Notes: generated from the letters alone by a model not told the origin. A stretch of DNA of 64,000 nucleotides from Guyparkeria hydrothermalis (GCF_023555375.1 NZ_JAJSEE010000002.1:1-64000), one strand, 5' to 3'; shown: positions 20,733 to 31,966, counted from the stretch's first letter. Numbers and translations are program-made.

Positions 20733-21569
20733 ATGTCCGAATCAAAGCCACCAACCGCCACCAGCGGTCGCGACGATCTCTTTTCCGGCCCGACGGCGCC
20801 GGCGGCGTTCCGTTTCGACGCCTCGGTGGCGGCGGTCTTTCCGGACATGATCTCGCGCTCCGTGCCGGGCTATCGCTTCAACCTCGAGCTGGTGGCCGCG
20901 ATTGCCCGTCGGCACGTTCGGTCCGATTCGAGGGTCTACGACCTGGGCTGTTCGCTGGGCGCCATGACCCTCTCGATCCGCTCGGCCCTCGCCGGGATGG
21001 ACGCGCCGCCGGATCGAGTCGAGCTGATTGGCGTGGACAACTCGCCGGCCATGCTCGAACGCGCCCGCGCCCAGCTCGCCGCCTTCCATTCGCCCTATCC
21101 CACCGATCTCGTCTGTGCCGATCTGGCCGAGGTGGTGCCCGAACGCGCCTCGATGGTGGTGCTCGGCTACACGTTGCAGTTCGTCGACCCGGACAGCCGG
21201 GATGCCGTGATCGAGTCGATCCACGACGGCCTGCTGCCGGGCGGCGTGCTGGTGCTGGCCGAAAAGGTCCACGAACCCGATCCCGGGGCGCAAGCCCTGA
21301 TGACCGAGTTGCACCACGACTTCAAGCGGGCCAACGGCTACTCCGAGCTCGAGATTGCCGGCAAGCGTCAGGCCCTGGAAAACGTGCTGCGCAGCGAGAC
21401 GGTCACGGCGCATGAACAGCGGCTGCGCCGCGCCGGATTTGCCGAGGTGGTGATGCTCTCGCGCCATTACGGTTTCTGCCTGTGGTTGGCGCGACGATGC
21501 AAAAAAACAACGCGAGATGCCGACGGATCGGTGACTCCAGGGAACCGCTCATGGCGCGAGGAGACATAA
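20733..21569 (+). CDS. cmoA: carboxy-S-adenosyl-L-methionine synthase
   Basis: Converts SAM and prephenate to carboxy-SAM, used by CmoB for the cmo5U34 tRNA modification. A 278-residue class I methyltransferase fold with MISRSVPGYRFNLELVA, the SAM loop YDLGCSLGAMTLSIR and GVDNSPAMLERA. It is about 30 residues longer than E. coli CmoA because of N- and C-terminal tails. Its partner cmoB is not adjacent; an outer-membrane protein gene lies between them. Confidence 0.95.
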   Translation: MSESKPPTATSGRDDLFSGPTAPAAFRFDASVAAVFPDMISRSVPGYRFNLELVAAIARRHVRSDSRVYDLGCSLGAMTLSIRSALAGMDAPPDRVELIGVDNSPAMLERARAQLAAFHSPYPTDLVCADLAEVVPERASMVVLGYTLQFVDPDSRDAVIESIHDGLLPGGVLVLAEKVHEPDPGAQALMTELHHDFKRANGYSELEIAGKRQALENVLRSETVTAHEQRLRRAGFAEVVMLSRHYGFCLWLARRCKKTTRDADGSVTPGNRSWREET

Positions 21570-21639
21570 CTCTTATGCTGTGCGGCCCGTGCCGATCGGA
21601 CGCGCGATTCGTGGCCGGTGAACAACAGGAACATAGCCG

Positions 21640-22695
21640 ATGACATCCTCCGAACAACCCGTTGCTCGAGCCATTGGTCAAACCCTCGCCGGAACCCTGG
21701 GCCGGGGACTCGCCTTGACGATGCTGTCGCTCGGCCTCCTGGTCGCGACGGGCGTCCAGTCGGCCCCGATCGCCGACGAGACCGGCCTGTCCGGCGAAGT
21801 CCAGCCGCTGGTCGGGGTGATCTCGAGTCGCTCCAACCTGGCCGTCTCCAGCGACCAGAAACGCATCGATTCCCTCTACAGCCTCTCCTCGCGCGAGATG
21901 CGCGCCGTGGGGGGCGTGCTGGGCCGCATCGACTACACCGTGGTGCCGCGCGAGCTCGCGCTCTACGCCGGCACCCCGCGGTCGGCACTGGCCGACGGCG
22001 AGCTCGCCCTCGAGCTGGGCGCGCGCTACCTGGTCGACCGGGTCGGCCTGCTGACCGCCGGGGTGATCCCGGTCACGGTCAACGATAGCGAGGTGTGGTC
22101 GGATCCATTCGTCACGGGGACCCGCCGGGATGCCAGCGACGTCGACCGGCGGGGTCTGCGTCTGGGTCTCGCCGGCATCGCCGGCACCGGCCTGTCGATC
22201 GACTACCGTCTCTATCGTCGCGACATCGACCAGGAGCGCTCCGGCCAGGCATTGGGGCTGTCGGCCGCCGATCGCCGACTGCTAGACCGCGAGGGCACCG
22301 AGCATCGGTTCGACCTCAACTATCGCCTCGCCGTGACCGACAACCTGAGTCTCACCCCGGGCGTGCAGTATCGCCGCCTGGATGCCGATGGTGCCGCGAA
22401 TCGCGGCTGGCTGGTTCGACCGCAGCTGACCGCGAGCTACGACATCGATCGCTGGTCGCTCTCGATGACCGGCTACTACGGGGTGGATCGCTACGACGCC
22501 CGTCAACCGATCTACGACGAGTACCGCGATGGCCGGGAAATGGGCGTGGTCGCCGGTGTGCGCTACGCCGAGCCATTCGGCTGGTCGAACTGGTCGGTCA
22601 ATGCCTACGGCGTGTGGTCCGAACGCGATTCCGACATCCGGTTCTATGACCAGGAAACCGGCCTGTTCGCCGTCGGGCTGGGTTACCGGTTCTGA
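21640..22695 (+). CDS. outer-membrane beta-barrel protein, DUF2860-like
   Basis: A 351-residue exported protein. The N terminus has a long hydrophobic signal segment (about 24-42, ending VATGVQSA). Alternating amphipathic strands follow, and the C terminus YRF ends in the terminal phenylalanine typical of outer-membrane barrels. The overall pattern ([35 protein letters not shown]) resembles the DUF2860 family of gammaproteobacteria; that name is from memory of the pattern and needs a profile search. The substrate is unknown. It is inserted between cmoA and cmoB, seven bases before the latter. Confidence 0.7.
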   Translation: MTSSEQPVARAIGQTLAGTLGRGLALTMLSLGLLVATGVQSAPIADETGLSGEVQPLVGVISSRSNLAVSSDQKRIDSLYSLSSREMRAVGGVLGRIDYTVVPRELALYAGTPRSALADGELALELGARYLVDRVGLLTAGVIPVTVNDSEVWSDPFVTGTRRDASDVDRRGLRLGLAGIAGTGLSIDYRLYRRDIDQERSGQALGLSAADRRLLDREGTEHRFDLNYRLAVTDNLSLTPGVQYRRLDADGAANRGWLVRPQLTASYDIDRWSLSMTGYYGVDRYDARQPIYDEYRDGREMGVVAGVRYAEPFGWSNWSVNAYGVWSERDSDIRFYDQETGLFAVGLGYRF

Positions 22696-22702
22696 TTCGT
22701 CG

Positions 22703-23701
22703 ATGAGGGATGCCGCCACCGAGGGGGCGATCGCGCTCGGCATCGAACGCATCGCTCGGCAGACGCGTGCCGCGCTCGGTCATCTCCCCCGGCGCATGCC
22801 GATGGAGGGATGGCGTACGTTCGACTGGGCGGCGGTCAACCACGGCGACTGGCCACGCTGGCTCGCCGCGATCGGCCGGCTGCCTGAACGACCGGTCGAT
22901 GCCGTCAACCACCTTGATTGCCCTGCCATCACTGCCCGGGCCGAGGCGCCCCTGCCCGGGCTCGAGGACGCCCTCCGCGACCTGATCCCGTGGCGCAAGG
23001 GCCCGTACGAGCTCTTCGGCGTAACGATCGACACCGAGTGGCGCTCGGACCTCAAGTGGGACCGACTGGTCGACCATATCCAGCCGCTCGCCGGGCGGCG
23101 GGTGCTCGATATCGGCAGCGGCAACGGCTATCACCTCTGGCGCATGCTCGGTGCCGGGGCGGATTTCGCGCTCGGCGTCGATCCCACCTGGGTGTTCGTG
23201 GCGCAGTTTCATGCCGTCGCCCACCTGCTCGGCGAGACGCGTGCCGGCATCGTGCCCACCACGCTGGAGGGTTTTCCGCAGCGCCCGCGCTTCGACACCG
23301 TCTTCTCGATGGGCGTGCTCTACCACCGCCGCGACCCGTTCACGCACCTCGGCGAACTCAAGGCCTGCCTGCGTCCGGGCGGCGAGCTGGTGCTCGAGAC
23401 CCTGGTGGTCGAGGGCGATGCCACCACCATTCTCACGCCGGCCGATCGCTACGCCGGCATGCGCAACGTCTGGTTCCTGCCCAGCCCGGCCGCCGTCATC
23501 GGCTGGCTCAAGCGCATGGGTTTCGTCGATCCCGAGCTGGTCGACGTGTCGGTGACCACGACCGAGGAGCAGCACCGCACCGAGTGGTTCGGCGACCGGC
23601 AGTCGCTGGTCGACTTCCTCGATCCCGACGATCCTGTCCGTACCCGCGAAGGGCTGCCTGCGCCCCGGCGCGCGATCATCACGGCCCGCTGCCCGGGCTG
23701 A
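22703..23701 (+). CDS. cmoB: tRNA U34 carboxymethyltransferase
   Basis: Transfers the carboxymethyl group from carboxy-SAM to 5-hydroxyuridine at tRNA position 34. The 332-residue protein (E. coli 323) carries the family core [61 protein letters not shown] and [10 protein letters not shown]. The start is the ATG seven bases after the barrel gene; the open frame upstream overlaps that gene and is not used. Confidence 0.95.
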   Translation: MRDAATEGAIALGIERIARQTRAALGHLPRRMPMEGWRTFDWAAVNHGDWPRWLAAIGRLPERPVDAVNHLDCPAITARAEAPLPGLEDALRDLIPWRKGPYELFGVTIDTEWRSDLKWDRLVDHIQPLAGRRVLDIGSGNGYHLWRMLGAGADFALGVDPTWVFVAQFHAVAHLLGETRAGIVPTTLEGFPQRPRFDTVFSMGVLYHRRDPFTHLGELKACLRPGGELVLETLVVEGDATTILTPADRYAGMRNVWFLPSPAAVIGWLKRMGFVDPELVDVSVTTTEEQHRTEWFGDRQSLVDFLDPDDPVRTREGLPAPRRAIITARCPG

Positions 23702-23721
23702 GGCCCGGCACGCTCCCTCTA

Positions 23722-23775
23722 CTAGTTGCCGGCGAACAGCCGGCCAAGGTTGGGGTAAACGGTAGCTGCGGCCAA
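23722..23775 (-). pseudogene. diverged remnant of the comM 3' end
   Basis: Read on the minus strand, these 18 codons encode an L-A-A-A-T-V-Y-P-N-L-G-R-L-F-A-G-N stretch followed by a stop. The true comM C terminus about 850 bases away reads L-A-E-A-I-G-Y-R-N-L-D-R-L-F-A-G-S and stop. Eleven of seventeen residues and about two thirds of the bases agree. Nothing further upstream resembles comM. It is best explained as a displaced or replaced gene end bordering the islet. Confidence 0.7.
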
Positions 23776-23835
23776 TACTCCCCTCGATATAGCGGGAAGC
23801 TGGTCGGGCTCGAGTTAGGGAGGATGAAATGCCGT

Positions 23836-24408
23836 TCAGAGCGGCTTAGAAAAGGCGTGGTACATGGGCAACATTTTGATGAGCTCGCCGATAAGTTCGG
23901 CTGCATCCGCACATTCTTGCGCCAAGTCCCGGAAGTCCTGCGGCGTGTACTTCCATGTCTTTGGTATTGGTTCTGGTTTAAAGGTTGGCATGCTCAAACC
24001 TTTAGCCATCCGTTGTGCAGCCGAACCGCCTGTCCTCCACGCGAATTCGTTATGCCTGTCGGTGATGATTCCGAAGAATCCATGCGCCAGCTTGGCTCGA
24101 CGCGTGGCGAGTTGCTCGTACTTATCAAGCTCTATCGAAAGCCACTGCGCAAAGCCTTCATTGGTCAAAGCGGTTTCAGTCAAAATCACCTCAACCTTTC
24201 TCTTTGTCGAGGTCATCTTTCGCCATCTTTCCACTGCGGTCGGGGCCTCTTCCCAGCGAATCATGGCAAGCATGACCCCTAGAGTTGCTTCCAAGCTTGC
24301 AAATGAGGTGATACAGGCGCCCACACCGGAGCTAAGCACAGGGTGGTTGGCAACGGCTTCTGTACTCCAGTCGATCGGAGGGTCCTGGCGTCGTAGTGGT
24401 TGGGGCAT
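23836..24408 (-). CDS. HEPN-like hypothetical protein in a low-G+C islet
   Basis: A 190-residue soluble, mostly helical protein. The stretch CITSFASLEATLGVMLAMI and the motif TRRAKLAHGFFG (R104-x4-H109) resemble the R-x4-H motif of HEPN-fold proteins, many of which are ribonuclease toxins or abortive-infection factors; others are inactive. Family membership is inferred from this motif and overall pattern only. Base composition is visibly less G+C-rich than all neighbours, suggesting transfer. The start is placed at MPQPLRRQDPP; the frame stays open 54 codons upstream with unconvincing sequence. It lies between comM and the comM 3' remnant. No partner antitoxin is seen. Confidence 0.6.
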   Translation of the reverse strand: MPQPLRRQDPPIDWSTEAVANHPVLSSGVGACITSFASLEATLGVMLAMIRWEEAPTAVERWRKMTSTKRKVEVILTETALTNEGFAQWLSIELDKYEQLATRRAKLAHGFFGIITDRHNEFAWRTGGSAAQRMAKGLSMPTFKPEPIPKTWKYTPQDFRDLAQECADAAELIGELIKMLPMYHAFSKPL

Positions 24409-24576
24409 GGCGCATCGAATAATACGGATTGAATGGCTCGATGGGCTGTGGGTCGATCGAGAGCGTAGCGGAGAAATTGACCTGGACACCTGCACGCCAT
24501 CAATCCCGCCCTGTACGAGTATCTGTCTAGGGCCGGTAATCATCATAGCCCGCCACGCGTACTGAGCCATTGACCG

Positions 24577-26079
24577 TCAGCTCCCAGCGAAAAGCCGATC
24601 GAGGTTCCGGTAGCCGATCGCCTCGGCCAGGGCGGCCGAATCGATCGCCTCGCGATCCTCGTAGTCGGCGATGCTGCGGGCGAGCTTGAGGATCCGTTCG
24701 CGTGCCCGCCCCGAAAGATTCAACTGCTCGATCGCCCGGTTGAGCATGTCGCGCTCGGCGTTGGCCAGCACGATGTGTTCGGCCACCCCGGCGGCGTCCA
24801 GCCGCGCGTTGACCACTCCTTGTCGAGCCCGCATGCGCTCTCGCGCGGCAATGACCCGCTCGCGGACGGCTTGGCTGTCCTCACCGTCCGGCTGGGCCTG
24901 ATCCAGATCGGTGGCCGGCACGCGCGGTACCTCGAGGTGAATGTCGATCCGGTCGAGCAAGGGCCCGGAAACCTTGGCGCGGTAGCGCTGGGCCGCGCGC
25001 GAGTGGATCTCCGTGCCCTGCGGTGAGGGGTTCATCGCCGCGACCAGCTGAAAGTCGGCCGGGAAGCGGGCGTGGCGTGCGGCCCGGGAGATCATCACCG
25101 AACCCGCCTCGAGCGGCTCGCGCAGGGCCTCGAGCACGCGGCGATCGAATTCCGGCAGCTCGTCGAGAAAGAGCGTGCCGTGGTGGGCGAGCGAAATCTC
25201 CCCCGGCGCCGGGTGAGAGCCGCCACCGATCAGCGCGACGGCCGAGGCCGAATGGTGCGGGGCGCGAAACGGGCGTTCGCCGAAGCGAGTCGGGTCGAAC
25301 CCACCGGGCGTGACCGTGGCGACCTCGGCGGCGGCCAGCGCCTCCTCCTCGGTCATCGGGGGCAGGATGCCGGCCAGCCGCTGGGCCAGCATGCTCTTGC
25401 CGGCACCCGGTGGACCGATCAGCAAGAGGTTGTGTTTGCCCGCCGCCGCGATGGCGAGCGCGCGCTTGGCGCGCGGCTGACCGCGGACGTCGGCCAGATC
25501 CCCGTTGATGGCCGGGTCGACCGGCGGGGGTGGGCGGTGTTCCAGTCGCACGGGATCGGCCTCGCCGGCGAGGTAGGCGACCAGGTCGCGCAGGTGATGC
25601 AGTCCTCGCCCGGCCACCCCCGGGATCAGTTCCGCCTCGGCCTGCCCGTCGACCGGCAGGAGCAACTCCCGCCCGGCATCGCGCGCCGCTCGAGCCGCCG
25701 ACAGATTGCCGCGCACCGAGCGCAGGCCGCCGTCCAGGGACAGCTCGCCCAGGCATTCGATCTGTGACAGGCGTTCGCGTGCGGGTGCCGGCAGCTGGCC
25801 GGTGGCGGCCAGGATGGCCAGGGCGATGGCGAGATCGAAGCGCGCGCTTTCCTTGGGCAGGTCGGCCGGGGCCAGATTGACGGTCAGCCGTCGTGGCGGG
25901 AACTCAAAGCCCGAGGACAGGATCGCCGCGCGTACGCGGTCCCGCGACTCGCGCACGGCGGTCTCGGGAAGCCCGACCAGGGTGAATGCCGGTAGTCCCG
26001 GGGCGACGTGGGCCTCCACGGTGACTTGCGGGGCATGAATGCCGAGCAGCGCCCGGCTGTGGATCTTGGCGATGGGCAT
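24577..26079 (-). CDS. comM: YifB/ComM family AAA+ helicase
   Basis: A 500-residue MCM-like hexameric helicase. In Vibrio and Acinetobacter ComM promotes branch migration during natural transformation. The N-terminal domain carries MPIAKIHSRALLGI and GLPETAVRESRDRVRAAI. The AAA+ domain has Walker A GPPGAGKSMLAQRL near residue 221, Walker B LFLDELPEF and ARHARFPADFQLVAAMNPSP. The C-terminal domain ends NLDRLFAGS. The start is at MPIAKIH; upstream open frame is discarded on family length. The 3' end adjoins the foreign-looking islet, and a second diverged copy of its last 17 codons lies beyond. Confidence 0.95.
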   Translation of the reverse strand: MPIAKIHSRALLGIHAPQVTVEAHVAPGLPAFTLVGLPETAVRESRDRVRAAILSSGFEFPPRRLTVNLAPADLPKESARFDLAIALAILAATGQLPAPARERLSQIECLGELSLDGGLRSVRGNLSAARAARDAGRELLLPVDGQAEAELIPGVAGRGLHHLRDLVAYLAGEADPVRLEHRPPPPVDPAINGDLADVRGQPRAKRALAIAAAGKHNLLLIGPPGAGKSMLAQRLAGILPPMTEEEALAAAEVATVTPGGFDPTRFGERPFRAPHHSASAVALIGGGSHPAPGEISLAHHGTLFLDELPEFDRRVLEALREPLEAGSVMISRAARHARFPADFQLVAAMNPSPQGTEIHSRAAQRYRAKVSGPLLDRIDIHLEVPRVPATDLDQAQPDGEDSQAVRERVIAARERMRARQGVVNARLDAAGVAEHIVLANAERDMLNRAIEQLNLSGRARERILKLARSIADYEDREAIDSAALAEAIGYRNLDRLFAGS

Positions 26080-26239
26080 GTCCGTATGCCTCGTTTGTCG
26101 GGTTATCGGTCGGCGCCTATTGCGGGAAACTCGGCGCCGAGGAGGGGTGAGCTGAGGCAGCTGGCGGCCGGGCATCCATGCCCGTCGGCCGTGGTCGTTC
26201 TGGCGAACCGGTCCGGAAACCGCTTCGCGGGTCCTGGGT

Positions 26240-26521
26240 TCAGTTGGCCATGTCGCCTTCTTCATTCTCGGGCTGGCCGCCGTGGTGCTTTTCCATCTCG
26301 GCGACGCGCTGCTCGAGCGCCTCGAGCTTGGCACGGGTGCGGGCGAGCACCTGGGTCTGGACGTCGAATTCCTCGCGCGTGACCAGATCCATGCGGGAAA
26401 ACCCGTTGCTGACGGCCTGGCGGACGGCCTTCTCGAACTCCTGCTTGCCCTCGCGCAGGCTGTCGGGCATTGCCTGCTCGATGCGCTGGGAGATCTCTTC
26501 GATCGTGTGGGTGATGGACAT
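26240..26521 (-). CDS. ubiK: ubiquinone biosynthesis accessory factor UbiK
   Basis: A 93-residue YqiC/BMFP family coiled-coil protein. UbiK binds UbiJ and lipids and supports aerobic ubiquinone synthesis. The N-terminal amphipathic region (EEISQRIEQAMPDSLREGKQEFEKAVRQAV) and the C-terminal coiled coil (LARTRAKLEALEQRVAEME) match the family. The start is the Met of MSITHTIEE. Many gammaproteobacteria place it beside comM or glnK, as here. Confidence 0.9.
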   Translation of the reverse strand: MSITHTIEEISQRIEQAMPDSLREGKQEFEKAVRQAVSNGFSRMDLVTREEFDVQTQVLARTRAKLEALEQRVAEMEKHHGGQPENEEGDMAN

Positions 26522-26635
26522 CTCGGTACCTCGGGTGGTTCGTGCAGACCTGACCTCGGGATTGTTGGGGATACCCCGGGCAGATGCAAGACAACCTGAG
26601 CCGGGGAGATCACACCGATCCGCACCCCGAAGCAT

Positions 26636-26659
26636 CGGTGTATCGCGGGCGATACACCG
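26636..26659. repeat. 24-base inverted repeat, candidate operator
   Basis: Arms CGGTGTATCGC and GCGATACACCG are perfect 11-base inverted repeats with a two-base centre. The position is about 145 bases upstream of the sigma-54 -24/-12 element. It could be an activator or repressor site for ubiK or for the porin operon. Confidence 0.55.
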
Positions 26660-26803
26660 GTCGATCACGGGCGTGCCGTGCGCACCATAAAGAGGCAGGC
26701 GAGAAAATTGCCGTCCCCAAATTGGGGAGGCGGGGCGGTCGGTGCCGAAGAGGGTTTCGGTGAGGTCGTCGATAAGTGTCTATAAGTAAAGGAAAACCGC
26801 AAC

Positions 26804-26819
26804 TGGCACGGGCGGTGCA
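26804..26819 (+). promoter_or_regulatory. sigma-54 promoter for the porin-glnK-amtB operon
   Basis: TGGCAC, five bases, then GTGCA fits the -24/-12 consensus TGGCAC-N5-TTGCW with one mismatch, and both invariant GG and GC pairs are correctly spaced. The predicted transcription start is about 30 bases before the porin ATG. glnK-amtB operons are classic NtrC/RpoN targets, so the assignment is well supported by context. Confidence 0.8.
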
Positions 26820-26862
26820 ATGGCCTGGGTGAACCCGAACGTTCACCTGATGGAGCACAGAC

Positions 26863-27982
<1,120 letters not shown>

Positions 27983-27997
27983 GCGGAGGATTTCACC

Positions 27998-29242
<1,245 letters not shown>

Positions 29243-29289
29243 GGACGCATCGAGTCGTTCGACGACACAGGGACGTGTCAGGAAAAACG

Positions 29290-29317
29290 AGGCCCGGGCA
29301 ACTGCCCGGGCCTTTTT
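29290..29317 (+). terminator. intrinsic terminator after amtB (probably bidirectional)
   Basis: AGGCCCGGGC and GCCCGGGCCT form a perfect ten-base stem around AACT, followed by TTTTT. A run of As on the other side makes it work equally for the convergent yigZ transcript. Confidence 0.9.
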
Positions 29318-29350
29318 GCGTGCGTCGGCCGGCATGGAGGCCGGCGTCGC

Positions 29351-29977
29351 TCAATCGTCGGGCGGCTTGATCCGTTCGATGCCCTGGGAACCGAGAAAGG
29401 CCTGGAAGGCCTCGACCTGTTCCACGGGTACGTCGAGGCGTGCGGTGACCCGGTTGCCGTAGTCGATCGATTGCAGTTGGGCGCCGTGCTGCTCCGCCCA
29501 GTGCCGCAACGGTTGCTCGTCGGCGAAGTCGAACGCCAGGTCGAACCCCTGCTGCGGGCGATGCGCGTCCAGGGGGAGGTCGGCGAGCGCCTGTTGTGTC
29601 GCCCCGGCATAGGCGCGCACCAGGCCGCCCGCGCCCAGCTTCACGCCGCCGAAGTAGCGCGTCACCACCACGATCACGTCGCCGATGCCCTTGTGCTGGA
29701 TCACGTTGAGGATCGGCTTGCCGGCCGTGCCGCTCGGCTCGCCGTCATCGCTCATCGCCGCGCTGGCGGCGGTGTCGGGATTGCCGACCAGGTAGGCCCA
29801 GCAATGATGGCGGGCGTCCGGGTAGTCAGTCTTCATCGAGTCGACGAAGGCCAGGGCGGCCCGGCGGTCCGCGACCGGCCCGGCACGGGCGATAAAGCGG
29901 CTTTTCTTGACCTCGAGCTCGCGCTCGATCGTCGTGGCCGGGGTGACGTAGCCGGTTGACGAGGGTTGCTGGCTCAT
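29351..29977 (-). CDS. yigZ: IMPACT/YigZ family protein
   Basis: A 208-residue protein (E. coli YigZ 204). The UPF0029 core is clear: EVKKSRFIARA, DARHHCWAYLVG, SDDGEPSGTAGKPIL and VVTRYFGGVKLGAGGLVRAY, followed by a C-terminal ferredoxin-like domain. The eukaryotic IMPACT relative controls Gcn2; the bacterial role is unsettled. The start is at MSQQPSS; longer open frame upstream lies in the terminator region. Confidence 0.93.
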   Translation of the reverse strand: MSQQPSSTGYVTPATTIERELEVKKSRFIARAGPVADRRAALAFVDSMKTDYPDARHHCWAYLVGNPDTAASAAMSDDGEPSGTAGKPILNVIQHKGIGDVIVVVTRYFGGVKLGAGGLVRAYAGATQQALADLPLDAHRPQQGFDLAFDFADEQPLRHWAEQHGAQLQSIDYGNRVTARLDVPVEQVEAFQAFLGSQGIERIKPPDD

Positions 29978-29990
29978 GACGTCATAACGG

Positions 29991-30015
29991 AAAACGCCTG
30001 CCGGGTGGGCAGGCG
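29991..30015 (-). terminator. intrinsic terminator after the DJ-1 gene
   Basis: On the minus strand an eight-base stem (CGCCTGCC / GGCAGGCG) with a five-base loop is followed by TTTT. It lies between the DJ-1 gene and yigZ. Confidence 0.7.
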
Positions 30016-30050
30016 CGGTATGTAATTGGAGCGCTTGTCGATCAGGCGAC

Positions 30051-30605
30051 TCAACGGGCGAGCTTGGCTTCCACCGCGTCGCGGGTCTCGCGCCCGGCCA
30101 GCTGTTCGACCAGCGCGAGCGCAAAGTCCATCGCCACCCCCGGGCCCCGGCCGGTGACCAGGTTGCCGTCGACCACCACGGCCTCGTCGGTCACCTCGGC
30201 CCCCTGCGCCTCGTTGGCATCGAGCGCGCCGGGGAAATGCGTGATGCGCCGGCCCTTGAGCAGGTTTGCGGCGGCCAGCACCTTCGGCGCGGCACAGATC
30301 GCGCCGATCCAGCGTCCGGCAACCGACTGGTCCTGCAGGCGCTTGAGCACCCGCTTGTCGGCGGCGAGGTTGTTCGCCCCCGGCTGGCCGCCAGGCAGGA
30401 CGATGGCATCGAAGACCCGGCTGTCGTCGAGCAGCGTGAGGTTGGTATCCGCGACCACCGTGGTGCCGCGCGAACCGGTCACCTCATCCTCGTGCAGGGC
30501 GGTGATCTCCACCTGGATCCCGCCACGACGCAGGATGTCGATGGTGGTGATGGCCTCCAGGTCCTCGAACCCGGGTGCCAGGATGACCAGAGCCTTGCTT
30601 GCCAT
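30051..30605 (-). CDS. DJ-1/PfpI family protein (YajL-like)
   Basis: A 184-residue protein of the DJ-1/ThiJ superfamily. The reactive cysteine C104 lies in the nucleophile elbow GAICAAPKVL, and the supporting Glu is in PGFEDLEA. The length and C-terminal RGPGVAMDFALALVEQL match the YajL/human DJ-1 branch, linked to oxidative and carbonyl stress protection. A deglycase activity has been claimed and disputed for the family. It follows the ctp gene by 29 bases. Confidence 0.9.
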   Translation of the reverse strand: MASKALVILAPGFEDLEAITTIDILRRGGIQVEITALHEDEVTGSRGTTVVADTNLTLLDDSRVFDAIVLPGGQPGANNLAADKRVLKRLQDQSVAGRWIGAICAAPKVLAAANLLKGRRITHFPGALDANEAQGAEVTDEAVVVDGNLVTGRGPGVAMDFALALVEQLAGRETRDAVEAKLAR

Positions 30606-30634
30606 GTCGTGTTTCCTCCTCGTGTGCCGCCGGA

Positions 30635-31966
30635 TCAGCGGTGGGTGTTCTTGCTGACGATCACCATGCCCTTGAGCATGTTGAGTGCCTCGTAGAGCTG
30701 GTAGTCACGGATGACGAGCGGTTCGCGCTCCTCGTCGTCCTCGTCGCCCTCCGCCTGCTTGATGGCATCCATCATGTCCGAGTCGCCGTTGGTCAGGTGG
30801 CCGGCCAGGCTGGCCTCGGAGATCGAGAACACGTCCTCGATGTCGCTGACCTTGAGCTGGTGGACGGTGACGTCGGGCGTGATGCCCTCGGCCTGGATGG
30901 AGCGGCCGCTCGGGGTGTAGTAGCGCGCGGTGGTCAGGCGCAGGGCGCCGCCGTTTGACAGCGGCATGATCGACTGGACCGAGCCCTTGCCGAAGGTCTT
31001 CTCGCCGATGACCAGTGCCCGGCCGCTGTCCTGCAGGGCGCCGGCAACGATCTCGGACGCCGAGGCCGACCCGCCGTTGACCAGCACCACGATGGGCGCG
31101 CCGTCGAGGCGATCGCCGTTGCTGGCCTCGAAGCTCATCTTGGCGTCGGCAACCCGGCCCTTGGTGTAGACGATCTGGCCTTCCTCTAGGAAGGCGTCGA
31201 CCATCTCGACCGAGCCGTCGAGCACGCCGCCCGGGTTGTTGCGCAGGTCGAGCACCAGCCCCTTGAGCGCCTCGTCCTCGTTCTTCTCGACCAGCGCATC
31301 GAGGGCCTTGTGCATCTGCTCGACGGTGCGCGACTGGAACTGCGAGACGCGGATGTAGCCCATGCCCGGCTCGAGCAGCTCGTGCTTGACCGACTCGGTC
31401 TTGATGATCGCGCGGGTGATGGTGAACTCGAGCGGTTTCTTCTCGCCTTCGCGGGCGATGGTCAGGTCGATGTCGGTGTCCGGCTTGCCGCGCATGCGCT
31501 TGACGGCCTCTTCCAGGTCCATGTCCTGGGTGAGCTCGCCGTCGATGCGGATGATCTTGTCGCCCGCCTCGAGCCCGGCGCGCTTGGCCGGCGTGTCGTC
31601 GATCGGCGCGATGACCGTCAGCACGCCGTCCTTCATGCCGACCTGGATGCCCAGGCCGCCGAATTCGCCGCTGGTGGACTCGCGCAGGCTCTTGAATTCC
31701 TCGTCATCGAGGTAGCCCGAGTGCGGATCGAGCTCCGAGATCATCCCGCGGATGGAATTCTCGATCAGCTCGCCCTCGCTGATGTCGTCGACGTAGTCCG
31801 AGCGCACCCGGTCGAGCACGTCGGAGTAGGTCCGCAGCTGCTCGAGCGGGATGTCGCCGTTGACGTCGGCCGGGCGTTCGGCCATCGCGTTGATGGCGAT
31901 GGCAATGGCAAAACCGAAGAAGGCGGCGATGCCCAGGCTCGAGGTTTTGCGGATCCAAGTGGTCAT
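30635..31966 (-). CDS. S41 family carboxy-terminal processing protease
   Basis: A 443-residue periplasmic protease with an N-terminal membrane/signal segment (SLGIAAFFGFAIAIAINAMA). A PDZ domain (FGGLGIQVGMKDGVLTVIAPIDDTPAKRAGLEAGDKI) is followed by the catalytic core, with Ser in NGGSASASEIVAGALQDSGRA and Lys in GEKTFGKGSVQ. An ATG six codons upstream is an alternative start; GAGAG favours the one chosen. Many gammaproteobacteria keep this gene next to envC, suggesting a shared role in cell-wall remodelling. Confidence 0.93.
   Translation of the reverse strand: MTTWIRKTSSLGIAAFFGFAIAIAINAMAERPADVNGDIPLEQLRTYSDVLDRVRSDYVDDISEGELIENSIRGMISELDPHSGYLDDEEFKSLRESTSGEFGGLGIQVGMKDGVLTVIAPIDDTPAKRAGLEAGDKIIRIDGELTQDMDLEEAVKRMRGKPDTDIDLTIAREGEKKPLEFTITRAIIKTESVKHELLEPGMGYIRVSQFQSRTVEQMHKALDALVEKNEDEALKGLVLDLRNNPGGVLDGSVEMVDAFLEEGQIVYTKGRVADAKMSFEASNGDRLDGAPIVVLVNGGSASASEIVAGALQDSGRALVIGEKTFGKGSVQSIMPLSNGGALRLTTARYYTPSGRSIQAEGITPDVTVHQLKVSDIEDVFSISEASLAGHLTNGDSDMMDAIKQAEGDEDDEEREPLVIRDYQLYEALNMLKGMVIVSKNTHR

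Larger units (their letters stand above)
26522..26862. other. ubiK-porin divergent regulatory region
   Basis: A 341-base gap with no gene. It contains a 24-base near-palindrome and, close to the porin gene, a well-formed sigma-54 promoter. No certain NtrC tandem sites were recognised, though GCACC/GGTG fragments occur between 26620 and 26680. Confidence 0.6.

Noticed and set aside
24409-24570. A 54-codon extension of the HEPN-like protein
   Set aside because: No ribosome site, serine/arginine-rich low-complexity sequence, and the Met at 24408 begins the plausible helical protein.
29418-29433. TGTTCCACG, half of a parS-type palindrome in yigZ
   Set aside because: The second half does not match; similar half-sites occur near 38085 and 44763 and are expected by chance.
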